Source: Ewingella sp963519305 (GTDB lineage Bacteria > Pseudomonadota > Gammaproteobacteria > Enterobacterales > Enterobacteriaceae). Taken from it: a DNA stretch of 64,000 bases. Position numbers and translations under genes: made by a program. Below are positions 1 through 7,858 of the stretch, piece after piece. The number at the start of each line of letters is the position of its first letter. Within the stretch, counting starts at the first letter, position 1. Where the stretch lies: contig CAUQMS010000011.1 of assembly GCA_963519305.1 (NCBI GenBank), positions 62,001 through 126,000 of the forward strand. Direction: 5' to 3'. The notes under the pieces are model-generated. The model was not told where the DNA came from and did no database searches. It saw only the letters and a program-made list of their open reading frames with translations.

Positions 1-103
1 CGTGCAAATTGCCCATGGTGGGCACCAGCGCAATGCGTTGATTGTTCTGGCGGTAAAAGCGAATTTCACGGCGCAGCAGCGGAACGTTTTCAATAATAAG
101 CAC
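1..103 (-). CDS. panC: Pantothenate synthetase, N-terminal fragment (window edge)
   Basis: Only the first 34 codons are inside the window. They read as the start of PanC, which condenses pantoate with beta-alanine using ATP in the cytoplasm, the last step of pantothenate synthesis. The conserved ATP-binding segment VPTMGNLH is visible at residues 27-34. The start codon is GTG at 103, with an AAGG ribosome site about 8 bases upstream. It follows panB by 14 bases, so the two are surely one transcript. The rest of the gene lies left of the window. Confidence 0.93.
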   Translation of the reverse strand, partial: MLIIENVPLLRREIRFYRQNNQRIALVPTMGNLH

Positions 104-117
104 GTGGATAACCTTTC

Positions 118-912
118 TTATTTAAAGCTGTGTTCTTCGCCCGGATAAATTCCCTGAGCAACCTGATCGACATAAAGACGCACGGCGCTGCGGATATCGC
201 CAGCTTCGCTAAGGAAATCTTTAACGAATTTTGCCGTATGGCCGCTGGTAATGCCCAGTGCATCCTGCATCACTAAAATTTGGCCGTCGGTGACGTTACC
301 GGCACCGATGCCAATCACCGGAATCGACAACTCTTCTGTGACGCGGCGGGCCAATTCGACCGGGACGCACTCCAGTACCAGCAGCTGCAATCCGGCTTCT
401 TCCAGCGCCAATGCGTCTTTGACTAACAGATTAGCGGCCACTTCATCCCGGCCCTGAACTTTATACCCGCCGAAAATGTTTACGGACTGCGGCGTCAGGC
501 CCAGATGGCCGCACACTGGTACGGCACGCTCGGTGAGCATTCTCACCGTGTCGCACAGCCAGCTTCCGCCCTCCAGTTTTACCATGTTGGCACCGGCGCG
601 CATCAGCACCGCGGCACTGGCAAATGCTTGCTCAGGCGTGGCGTACGTCATAAACGGCAGGTCAGCCAGCAGCAACGCCAGCGGTGCACCACGGCGCACC
701 GCGCGGGTGTGGTAGGCAATCTCTTCAACGGTGACCGGCAGGGTGGAATCATTGCCCTGCATGACCATACCGAGCGAGTCTCCGACCAGCATCACGTTGA
801 TGCCCTGCTCGGCGAACAGCTGGGCAAAGCTGGAATCGTAGGCGGTGAGGGTCGCGAACTTATGGTTGTCTTCTTTCCACTGGCGTAACTGACTCAGGGT
901 GGTAGCTTTCAT
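118..912 (-). CDS. panB: 3-methyl-2-oxobutanoate hydroxymethyltransferase
   Basis: PanB transfers a hydroxymethyl group from methylene-tetrahydrofolate to alpha-ketoisovalerate, giving ketopantoate, the first committed step to pantothenate and CoA. The protein is 264 residues, the length I recall for E. coli. The residues expected for Mg2+ and substrate binding are at the usual numbers: D45 in VGDSLG, D84 in LLADLPF, K112 and E114, and the catalytic base E181. An in-frame ATG 14 codons upstream exists, but ATG 912 gives the family N-terminus (MKATT) and has AGGA 9 bases before it. panB is the promoter-proximal gene of panBC and is divergent from qseB. Confidence 0.97.
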   Translation of the reverse strand: MKATTLSQLRQWKEDNHKFATLTAYDSSFAQLFAEQGINVMLVGDSLGMVMQGNDSTLPVTVEEIAYHTRAVRRGAPLALLLADLPFMTYATPEQAFASAAVLMRAGANMVKLEGGSWLCDTVRMLTERAVPVCGHLGLTPQSVNIFGGYKVQGRDEVAANLLVKDALALEEAGLQLLVLECVPVELARRVTEELSIPVIGIGAGNVTDGQILVMQDALGITSGHTAKFVKDFLSEAGDIRSAVRLYVDQVAQGIYPGEEHSFK

Positions 913-1001
913 GGGATCTTCCTGTGAACAATTCATACGGTGAATATCTTGCAAACATTCTACTGTATGACCTGTTAAGCAGGTAGTGAAGTTCCGAACA
1001 T

Positions 1002-1034
1002 CTTAAGAACCGCTTAATAAGCCTGGCGTATAAT
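1002..1034 (+). promoter_or_regulatory. qseBC promoter with PmrA/QseB-type direct repeat
   Basis: A perfect -10 hexamer TATAAT lies at 1029-1034. Just upstream, 1002-1018 reads CTTAAG-AACCG-CTTAAT. This is the direct-repeat form (YTTAAG-N5-YTTAAG) of the box bound by the PmrA/QseB response-regulator family. The second half-site overlaps the place of the -35, where no good TTGACA match exists, as expected for an activated, autoregulated promoter. The sequence match is seen directly; binding is inferred. Confidence 0.7.
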
Positions 1035-1069
1035 AGGGACATGGAAGATCTGATGATATTGAGGGGAAT

Positions 1070-1768
1070 ATGCGCATTCTGCTGATAGAAGACGATAAGA
1101 TGATCGGCGACGGTATCCGCGCCGGGCTGGGAAAGCTGGGCTTTACGCTCGACTGGTTCACCGACGGACTGGTCGGCAAAGCGGCGCTCGACAGCGCACC
1201 TTATGACGCTGTGATCCTCGATCTCAGCCTGCCCGGCATGGACGGTATGCAGCTGCTTAAAGAGTGGCGTCAGGCTGGAAAAGATACGCCGGTGCTGATC
1301 CTCACCGCCCGTGATGCCCTTGAACAGCGGGTAGGCGGGTTACAGGCCGGAGCCGACGATTATCTGTGTAAGCCGTTTGCGCTGGTGGAAGTAGCAGCAC
1401 GTTTGCAGGCGCTGATCCGCCGCCGCCACGGGCAAATCACGCCAAAAATAACCCACGGCATTCTGGAGTTCGACCCGGCGCTGCGCAGCGTGGCGATCAA
1501 TGGCCAACCGGTGGTGCTGACCCCGCGTGAAATCACGGTGCTGGAGCTGTTTCTCAACAATAAAGGCCGGGTATTGCCGCGTCCGCTGATTCAGGAAAAA
1601 CTCTATAACTGGGATGATGAAGTCAGCAGCAACGCCGTCGAAGTGCATATTCACCATCTGCGCAAAAAGCTGGGCAACGGTTTTATCCGCACCGTTCACG
1701 GCGTCGGTTATACGCTGGGGGACGCCGTGACAGAAGCGACAGATAACGCGGCCGGAGAAAGTGTGTGA
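1070..1768 (+). CDS. qseB: Two-component response regulator QseB (OmpR/PhoB family)
   Basis: This DNA-binding response regulator has a receiver domain (residues 1-115) and an OmpR-type winged helix (about 125-220). The acidic pocket, phospho-acceptor D51, T79 and K101 are all present. The recognition region ends in the EVHIHHLRKKLG and RTVHGVGYTLG motifs typical of QseB. Identity to E. coli QseB is high over the whole length, with a 13-residue longer tail. A strong GAGGGG ribosome site precedes ATG 1070. The stop overlaps the kinase start by four bases. PmrA/BasR is the nearest alternative family, but the partner kinase fits QseC better. Confidence 0.88.
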   Translation: MRILLIEDDKMIGDGIRAGLGKLGFTLDWFTDGLVGKAALDSAPYDAVILDLSLPGMDGMQLLKEWRQAGKDTPVLILTARDALEQRVGGLQAGADDYLCKPFALVEVAARLQALIRRRHGQITPKITHGILEFDPALRSVAINGQPVVLTPREITVLELFLNNKGRVLPRPLIQEKLYNWDDEVSSNAVEVHIHHLRKKLGNGFIRTVHGVGYTLGDAVTEATDNAAGESV

Positions 1769-3138
1769 AGCAACGTTTCAGAAATCTCAGCCTGCGTCTG
1801 CGCCTGATCCTGCTGTTTGGCATGTTGGCGCTGGTCACCTGGCTGGTGGCGTCGGCCGTGGCCTGGCATCAGACCCGACACAACATCAACGAAGTCTTTG
1901 ATACGCAACAGATGCTGTTCGCTAAGCGTCTGGCCGCCACCGGCGTGGGCGATATTTTGCTGCAAAATCATGAAGTGCGCCTGCCCGAGACTAAAAAACT
2001 GGTGCGTAAAGGTGAGCGCGGGCACACCGACGATGATGCCCTGACGTTCGCCATCTTTGATCTGCAAGGAAAAATGCTGCTTAACGACGGCGAAAATGGC
2101 AGGAAGATCCGCTTTGATAAAAATACTCAGGGTTTTACGGACAGTGAAATCAATAACGATGACGATAAATGGCGTCTGCTGTGGCTGACCACCGCCGACG
2201 GGCGTTTTCGCATCGCCGTCGGTCAGGAATATGATTACCGCAACGATATGGCCTGGAATCTGGTCTCGGGGCAACTGCTGCCGTGGCTGGGCTGTTTGCC
2301 GATATTGCTGCTGGCGATGATGGTGATGATTGGTCTGGAACTGCGCCCGCTGCGCCGCGTGGCCGATGACCTCCACCGGCGCGCGCCAGAGGATGCTTCG
2401 CCTATCTCGACCGACCGGGTGCCCTGCGAGGTGCTGCCGCTGGTGGAATCCCTTAATTCACTCTTCACCCGCACCGGCGACATGCTGGTGCGCGAGCGGC
2501 GTTTTACCTCGGATGCCGCCCATGAGTTGCGCAGTCCGCTGGCCGCGCTGCGGGTGCAAACCGAAGTGGTGCAGCTTTCCGGTGAAGACACAGAAATGCG
2601 TGAACATGCGCTGCAAAACCTGACCACCAGTATTGACCGTGCCACACGACTGGTCGATCAGCTTCTTACACTCTCGAGGCTGGAGTCTTTCGGCAGTCTC
2701 GATGAGCTGGAACAAATTGACTGGGCAGGGCTGATTTCGCAAACCTTAGGCGCGCAGGATGCTGCCGCCCACGCTAAAGGCATCGCGTTGCGGTTTGAAC
2801 AGACCGGCACACCGGCCGCGATGGAAGGGCAATCTCTGTTGTTGTCGCTGATGCTGCGAAATCTGGTAGACAACGCGGTGCGTTATTCACCGGCAGGTTC
2901 GGTCGTGACCGTACGCCTGAGCGGGCAGGGGATTGACGTTGAAGATCAGGGGGCGGGGATTTCAGAGGAACATCTGGCAAGGCTCGGCGAGCGTTTTTAC
3001 CGTCCGCCGGGTCAGGAGCAGACCGGCAGCGGGCTGGGAGTCTCCATTGTGAAGCGGATCGCGCAACTGCACGGGCTTCGTGTGGTTTATCGTAACAGGG
3101 CGGAAGGGGGATTGCAGGTAGAAGTTCGGGCGGAATAA
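1765..3138 (+). CDS. qseC: Sensor histidine kinase QseC
   Basis: This inner-membrane sensor kinase has TM1 at about residues 12-33 and a periplasmic sensor domain of about 135 residues that keeps QseC blocks such as DDDALTFAIF and FAKRL. TM2 is at about 170-191, followed by HAMP and HisKA with the phospho-accepting H253 in SDAAHELRSPL. The ATPase domain carries NLVDNAVRYSP and GSGLGVSIV. It starts with GTG at 1765, overlapping qseB by four bases, so translation is coupled. In E. coli QseC answers to autoinducer-3 and catecholamines; that ligand is family knowledge and cannot be read here. It converges on folK with an 8-base gap. Confidence 0.9.
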   Translation: MKQRFRNLSLRLRLILLFGMLALVTWLVASAVAWHQTRHNINEVFDTQQMLFAKRLAATGVGDILLQNHEVRLPETKKLVRKGERGHTDDDALTFAIFDLQGKMLLNDGENGRKIRFDKNTQGFTDSEINNDDDKWRLLWLTTADGRFRIAVGQEYDYRNDMAWNLVSGQLLPWLGCLPILLLAMMVMIGLELRPLRRVADDLHRRAPEDASPISTDRVPCEVLPLVESLNSLFTRTGDMLVRERRFTSDAAHELRSPLAALRVQTEVVQLSGEDTEMREHALQNLTTSIDRATRLVDQLLTLSRLESFGSLDELEQIDWAGLISQTLGAQDAAAHAKGIALRFEQTGTPAAMEGQSLLLSLMLRNLVDNAVRYSPAGSVVTVRLSGQGIDVEDQGAGISEEHLARLGERFYRPPGQEQTGSGLGVSIVKRIAQLHGLRVVYRNRAEGGLQVEVRAE

Positions 3139-3146
3139 GGCGTGCG

Positions 3147-3626
3147 TTACCAGCGTTCCAGACCATTGCGCGGGACGCGGGTCAGGATTTTCTGTAAGGA
3201 TTCGCCATCGGGGAACACCAGTTCCGCAGCAATGTCCGCCAGCGGGTAAAGCATGAACTCGCGGTTCTTCATATCATAATGCGGCACAGTCAACCGTTCG
3301 GTGGCGATCACCTGATTACCGTACAGCAGCATATCTAAATCCAGCGTACGCGGCCCCCAGCGTTCGGCCTTACGTACCCGCCCCTGATTCTGTTCAATCG
3401 CCTGAGTCGCGTCGAGCAGCTCTTCTGCGGGCAACTGGGTATCAAGGGCAACCACGGCGTTGAGAAAATCGGGCTGATTTTTCGGACCGAGCGGTTTACT
3501 GCGGTAAAACGGGGAACAGACCACCAGTCTGGTGCGGGGCATGTGCGCCAGAGCTTCCAGCGCACAGTTGACCTGGTCTACAGGCTTAGCAAGATTGCTG
3601 CCGAGCGCAATGTAGACCCGGATCAT
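3147..3626 (-). CDS. folK: 6-hydroxymethyl-7,8-dihydropterin pyrophosphokinase
   Basis: FolK moves pyrophosphate from ATP to hydroxymethyl-dihydropterin, supplying the substrate for dihydropteroate synthase in folate synthesis. The protein has 159 residues, as in E. coli, and shows the family signature RWGPRTLDLDMLLYG and the pterin/Mg2+ region VPHYDMKNREFML. Its ATG overlaps the pcnB stop in an ATGA junction (3623-3626), so the two are translationally coupled. This pcnB-folK order is the usual one in enterobacteria. Confidence 0.96.
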   Translation of the reverse strand: MIRVYIALGSNLAKPVDQVNCALEALAHMPRTRLVVCSPFYRSKPLGPKNQPDFLNAVVALDTQLPAEELLDATQAIEQNQGRVRKAERWGPRTLDLDMLLYGNQVIATERLTVPHYDMKNREFMLYPLADIAAELVFPDGESLQKILTRVPRNGLERW

Positions 3627-5365
3627 TGACCGCTTTCCTTACGAGGTGCCCGTTTGCGCGGACGACGCGTGCGGGTGCGGCGTGGTGCGACGTCATCGCC
3701 CAGCGTACCCAACATGTTTTTCTGCGACGCCGGTGTGGCTTCCTGGAACTCGCTCCACCATTCGGTGAGGCTTTGCAGTTCGCGGTGCTGTTCCACTTCT
3801 GCACGCAGCGCCAGTAAATCAAAGGCGGCGCGGAACTTAGGATGTTCCATCAGCTTGTGCGCCCGTTTACCCTGACGGCGGGACAGACGTAGTTGCAGCG
3901 CCCAGATGTCGCGCACCAGCGTCGTAATACGTTTCGGGATGGCCAGTGAACGGCACTGCTCGTCGAGTACGTCGTTCATCGCCAGCGAGAATGCATCGTA
4001 ATAGGTCAGACCGCCTTCCTGCGCAAGCTTTTGCGCATGTTCAATCACCGGATACCACAGCATGGCGGCGAACAGGAATGCCGGATTGACGCGCTGATCG
4101 TTTTGCAGACGGAAGTCAGTGTTTTTCAGCACCTGAAGCAGAATGCGTTCCATCGGGCTGTCGCCCTGCTCGGTGAACTGGCTGGCAATCAGCGGGAACA
4201 GCGGCTGGAATAACTGGTATTCGCACAGTTTCAGGTAGGTCTGATGGCCATAACCGGACTGCAATAATTTCAGCGACTCTTCGAACAGACGGGCCGGCGG
4301 GATCTCTTGTAACAGCGTCGCCAGACGCGGGATCGGCTCTGCCGTTTCCGGACTGATTTTCATGTCCAGTTTTGCGGCAAAACGCACAGCGCGTAGCATC
4401 CGCACCGGATCTTCGCGGTAGCGGGTTTCCGGGTCGCCAATCAGACGGATAATGCCGTTTTCCAGATCACGCAGACCACCGGTGTAATCACGCACGGTGA
4501 AATCCGCCACGCCGTAGTACAGGCTATTGATGGTGAAATCGCGGCGCTGGGCATCATCTTCGATGGTGCCGAAAATGTTGTCGCGCAGCAGCATCCCGTT
4601 AACGGCCTGCTGGGAGGAGTTCTTGTCTTCTGGCTCTTCTTCCAGCTGTTCGTGGTGACCACGGAAGGTAGCGACTTCAATGATTTCCGGCCCGAACATG
4701 ACGTGTGCCAGGCGGAAACGACGACCGACCAGACGGCAATTGCGGAACAGTTTGCGAACCTGATCCGGCGTGGCGTTGGTGGTGATGTCGAAATCTTTGG
4801 GTTTCTTTTCCAGCAGTAAATCACGCACGCCGCCGCCGACCAGATAGGCTTCATAGCCAGACTTATTCAGACGGTAGAGGACTTTCAGGGCGTTTTCGCT
4901 GATATCACGACGGGAAATATTGTGCTCGTCGCGAGGAATAATGGTGATGGCACGCGTCTCACCGGCGTAGTCAAATGACGCTCGCGGTTTGGACGGATGC
5001 TCAGTGACATAGCGCTCAATGATAGGCTGGCGTTCGCCACGTGGCGACTCGCTGGCCGGGCGGCGGTTGGCGCTATTTGCACTGTTACGCGGGCCGGTGC
5101 CTTGTGGTGAGCCATTGCTGCGGCGGTCACCCCGATCGCTGCGGTGAGCGTTTTCATCCCGGCGGCCACGGTTATCACGGCTGCCGCTGCGTTCGCGGCG
5201 TGGGGCTGGGGCCGTTTTCACGTTGCCTTCAGCCACGGGCGTTGTATCGCGACGGGTTTTATCTTCATGAAGGGGGGCCTGTTCCGGCACCGCGGATTCT
5301 TCACGAATGACTTTGTCTTCACGAACTAGCACCTTACGGCAAAAATTGGCTACTCGGGTAAAAAT
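3623..5365 (-). CDS. pcnB: Poly(A) polymerase I, AUU start, long N-terminal insertion
   Basis: PcnB adds poly(A) tails to RNA 3' ends, promoting decay and controlling ColE1-type plasmid copy number. The nucleotidyltransferase core shows VGGGVRDLLL (about residues 176-185) and the catalytic DFD (191-193), then a tRNA-nucleotidyltransferase-like body and the basic C-tail RRPRKRAPRKE. I set the start at ATT 5365. Translating from there restores the E. coli N-terminus (FTRVANFCRKVL), and GAGGTG sits five bases before it; E. coli pcnB is known to start with AUU. With 580 residues it is about 115 longer than the E. coli protein. The excess is an Arg/Ser/Gly/Asn-rich, probably disordered insertion at about residues 25-138. 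Confidence 0.93.
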   Translation of the reverse strand: MFTRVANFCRKVLVREDKVIREESAVPEQAPLHEDKTRRDTTPVAEGNVKTAPAPRRERSGSRDNRGRRDENAHRSDRGDRRSNGSPQGTGPRNSANSANRRPASESPRGERQPIIERYVTEHPSKPRASFDYAGETRAITIIPRDEHNISRRDISENALKVLYRLNKSGYEAYLVGGGVRDLLLEKKPKDFDITTNATPDQVRKLFRNCRLVGRRFRLAHVMFGPEIIEVATFRGHHEQLEEEPEDKNSSQQAVNGMLLRDNIFGTIEDDAQRRDFTINSLYYGVADFTVRDYTGGLRDLENGIIRLIGDPETRYREDPVRMLRAVRFAAKLDMKISPETAEPIPRLATLLQEIPPARLFEESLKLLQSGYGHQTYLKLCEYQLFQPLFPLIASQFTEQGDSPMERILLQVLKNTDFRLQNDQRVNPAFLFAAMLWYPVIEHAQKLAQEGGLTYYDAFSLAMNDVLDEQCRSLAIPKRITTLVRDIWALQLRLSRRQGKRAHKLMEHPKFRAAFDLLALRAEVEQHRELQSLTEWWSEFQEATPASQKNMLGTLGDDVAPRRTRTRRPRKRAPRKESGQ

Positions 5366-5435
5366 GGGACACCTCGATAGTGACTGATAAAAATGACGCG
5401 ACGCAAAAACAGCGGCTAATCATAGCTCACACTGA

Positions 5436-6350
5436 CTACTTTGAGAATGCCGAACTCAAATCTGCCGGAGCTTTCGCATTCCGGCGCGGCATCTGCGCTG
5501 GCGTCCAGTGTTCTGTCGCCCAGTGTAATAATAAATCTAATGGCAGATCCTGCCAGTTTTCTGGCACCGGTTGACCTAAAAATTGTAACGCTTTCAACAA
5601 GACCGGACGGGGATCCCCTGCGGGCAACGCGGGAGCATGATTCTGTTTTGAGAGTTTATCTCCGTTAGCGTTTACCGCCAGCGGCAGATGCAAATAACCC
5701 GGCTGCGGGTAGCCTAAATGCTGATAAAGCGATATTTGCCGCACGGTGGGCTCAATTAAATCCGCACCGCGCACAATATGGTTCACGCCCTGATAGTGAT
5801 CATCCACCACGACCGCCAGATTATAAGCGAACAGTCCGTCACGGCGGCGCACGATAAAATCCTCTTCGGCAAGTGCGGCAGTGGCGTGAAGTTGCCCCTG
5901 AAAATCATCGTCAAACGCATAAACCGGGCGCGTCTGGCGCAAACGGATAGCGGCGTTTTCTGGCCCGAGGGCTAAATCACGACAGTGCCCGTCGTAGCTG
6001 CCACCCAGTTGAGCGATTCGCTGACGGGTACAGGTGCAGTAATAGCTCAAACCCTGCTGGCGTAATATCTCCAGCGCGGCGCGGTAAGCATCATGACGCG
6101 TAGACTGCCAGACAATCTCGCCATCCCAGTGCAGCCCGAAGCGCTCCAGCGTCGCCAGAATGCTGTCGGCGGAGCCGGGGATCTCGCGTGGAGGATCAAG
6201 GTCGTCAATGCGCACCAGCCAGCGGCCCTGCAGAGAACGGGCATGCAGATAGCTGCCGAGGGCGGCAATCAGGGAACCAAAATGGAGAACGCCGGAGGGC
6301 GAGGGGGCAAAGCGGCCAACGTAGCGCGGCGCAGTATGGGAATCAGACAT
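5436..6350 (-). CDS. gluQ: Glutamyl-Q tRNA(Asp) synthetase
   Basis: This truncated paralogue of glutamyl-tRNA synthetase attaches glutamate to the queuosine base at position 34 of tRNA(Asp). The class I motifs are present: HFGS (residues 23-26) and KLSKQ. So is the zinc site formed by the YYCTCTR cysteines and the YDGHC segment. It lacks an anticodon-binding domain, as the family does. The 304-residue form starting at ATG 6350 aligns with E. coli GluQ. An upstream in-frame ATG at 6392 falls inside a hairpin and is unlikely. The ribosome site is weak, fitting known low expression downstream of dksA. It pairs functionally with queE and queD of this window. Confidence 0.94.
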   Translation of the reverse strand: MSDSHTAPRYVGRFAPSPSGVLHFGSLIAALGSYLHARSLQGRWLVRIDDLDPPREIPGSADSILATLERFGLHWDGEIVWQSTRHDAYRAALEILRQQGLSYYCTCTRQRIAQLGGSYDGHCRDLALGPENAAIRLRQTRPVYAFDDDFQGQLHATAALAEEDFIVRRRDGLFAYNLAVVVDDHYQGVNHIVRGADLIEPTVRQISLYQHLGYPQPGYLHLPLAVNANGDKLSKQNHAPALPAGDPRPVLLKALQFLGQPVPENWQDLPLDLLLHWATEHWTPAQMPRRNAKAPADLSSAFSK

Positions 6351-6377
6351 AGGACAGGAACATCTTCTATAAAGGGA

Positions 6378-6404
6378 ACGCGGTGCATGCATGACGCACC
6401 GCGT
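6378..6404 (-). terminator. dksA-gluQ intergenic hairpin
   Basis: There is a perfect 9-bp inverted repeat (ACGCGGTGC / GCACCGCGT) with a 9-base loop just after the dksA stop and before gluQ. On the minus strand it is followed by TTCCCTTTA, not a clean U-run, so it should be a partial terminator. A terminator between these genes that limits gluQ is known in E. coli. Confidence 0.65.
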
Positions 6405-6416
6405 GGGACCCGAGAC

Positions 6417-6872
6417 TTAGCCCGCCATCTGCTTTTCGCGGATTTCAGCCAATGTCTTACAGTCAATGCACAAATCGGCGGTAGGACGTGCTTCGAGGCG
6501 GCGGATGCCGATCTCAACGCCACAGGAATCGCAGTAACCGAAATCCTCGTCTTCCACTTTTTTCAGTGTTTTTTCAATCTTTTTAATCAGCTTACGTTCG
6601 CGGTCGCGGTTACGCAGTTCAAGGCTGAATTCTTCTTCCTGAGCGGCACGGTCTACCGGATCTGGGAAGTTTGCAGCTTCGTCCTGCATATGCGTAACGG
6701 TACGGTCAACTTCATCCCTGAGCTGATTACGCCACGCTTCAAGAATCTTTTTGAAGTGGGTCAGCTGAGCGCTGTTCATGTACTCTTCGCCTGGCTTCTC
6801 TTGGTATGGTTCTACCCCAGCGATGGCGAGAATGCTCAAGGACGATGTCTTACGGGGTTGCCCTTCTTGCAT
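6417..6872 (-). CDS. dksA: RNA polymerase-binding transcription factor DksA
   Basis: DksA enters the secondary channel of RNA polymerase and, with ppGpp, reprograms rRNA, amino-acid and stress promoters. The 151-residue protein is almost identical to E. coli DksA. The coiled-coil tip keeps D71, D74 and A76, and the zinc finger has C114, C117, C135 and C138. It stands alone with its own upstream region and a hairpin after the stop. Its partner alarmone synthase RelA is encoded in the same window. Confidence 0.98.
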   Translation of the reverse strand: MQEGQPRKTSSLSILAIAGVEPYQEKPGEEYMNSAQLTHFKKILEAWRNQLRDEVDRTVTHMQDEAANFPDPVDRAAQEEEFSLELRNRDRERKLIKKIEKTLKKVEDEDFGYCDSCGVEIGIRRLEARPTADLCIDCKTLAEIREKQMAG

Positions 6873-6898
6873 GATGCTTCTCCTACATAAAACGCACT

Positions 6899-6965
6899 AT
6901 ACCCATCATCCTTTATGTTACTGCTGCGTTAGCCGCTACGCGGTAATCCAAATGATGCTGAGTAT
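6899..6965. repeat. Degenerate short ERIC-like element
   Basis: The left part (ATACCC, TCATCCTT, CTGCGTT) and the right part (AAATGATGCTGAGTAT) match the two ends of the ERIC-type elements at 46212 and 50130, with the middle missing. It lies 27 bases upstream of dksA, in its leader or promoter region. The similarity was found by eye; a chance match is possible. Confidence 0.35.
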
Positions 6966-7120
6966 TTCGATCCCCAAAAGGGGGAAAAAATCAGGCCGCT
7001 ATAAATACCAGAAGGTAACGAGGTAAGCAATTATTCCTCGCAGGTACTTGACAGCACTGTGAGGAAAAGCGTATTCGCGTACCCTTTTTATATAGCTGCC
7101 GATGGCTGTTATAACAGGGG

Positions 7121-7840
7121 TTATCCGACAAACTGGCGGTTAGCCAGAGGTAAACGTTCTGCGAGGCGGACACCCTCTGCAGAAAATTTGGCACCGTAAC
7201 ACATCACTTCGACACCGCTTTGTTGTACCTGCGTCAGCAATTCTGCGTAACGCGGATCAATATGGTGTGCCGGAGAGACGCTTTCAATGCCTGAATGCAA
7301 TACAGCGAAAAAAAGCACGGCTCGCTGTCCCTGTTCCGCCATCGCTTGCAGCTCGCGTAAATGCTTCTGGCCACGCAGGGTCACTGCGTCGGGGAAGAAG
7401 CCGCATCCATGTTGCAGCAAGGTGACAGATTTCACTTCAATATAGCAGTCAGAACGATTGTCCGCCTGTAACATAAGGTCAATACGACTGTTCTCGGCGC
7501 CGTATTTAACTTCAGCCGTCAACTTACTGTAAGCGGATAATTCTGGAATTGCGTCAGCCTCCAGCGCTTCCCGCACCACCTGGTTGGCCCGCAACGTGTT
7601 TACGCAAATCCAGTCTCCTGCCTGCGTTTGGGTCAGCTCCCAACTGTGGGCATACTTGCGTTTCGGGTTATCTGACGTTGAATACCACACGGTATCGCCC
7701 GGCGTGGCGCAGCCGGTCATGGCGCCGGTGTTGGCGCAATGCAGCGTCAGCTCACGGCCCTCGGGTGTCACGACATCGGCCAGAAAACGTTTGTAACGTT
7801 TGATAAGGGTCGCGGGTTGCAGCGGGGGATCAAAGTGCAT
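7121..7840 (-). CDS. sfsA: DNA/RNA-binding nuclease-like protein SfsA
   Basis: SfsA (239 residues) was named for stimulating maltose-gene expression in E. coli when overproduced. The family is a nucleic-acid-binding OB-fold joined to a PD-(D/E)XK nuclease-like domain, and its physiological role is unsettled. Family landmarks are the N-terminal KRYKRFLADV, LHCANTGAMTGC and the nuclease-like EVKSVTL. It sits 18 bases after thpR and probably shares its transcript, while dksA downstream is separated by 248 bases. Confidence 0.92.
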   Translation of the reverse strand: MHFDPPLQPATLIKRYKRFLADVVTPEGRELTLHCANTGAMTGCATPGDTVWYSTSDNPKRKYAHSWELTQTQAGDWICVNTLRANQVVREALEADAIPELSAYSKLTAEVKYGAENSRIDLMLQADNRSDCYIEVKSVTLLQHGCGFFPDAVTLRGQKHLRELQAMAEQGQRAVLFFAVLHSGIESVSPAHHIDPRYAELLTQVQQSGVEVMCYGAKFSAEGVRLAERLPLANRQFVG

Positions 7841-7858
7841 GAGAGTTCCTGATTCCGG

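Noticed and set aside
6351..6392. Upstream ATG extending gluQ by 14 codons
   Set aside because: The extension lies in the dksA-gluQ hairpin, and its translation is absent from the GluQ family.
7047..7076. TTGACA followed at 18 bases by TATTCG on the plus strand as a promoter
   Set aside because: It points into the 3' end of the minus-strand gene sfsA with nothing to express, and the -10 match is poor.
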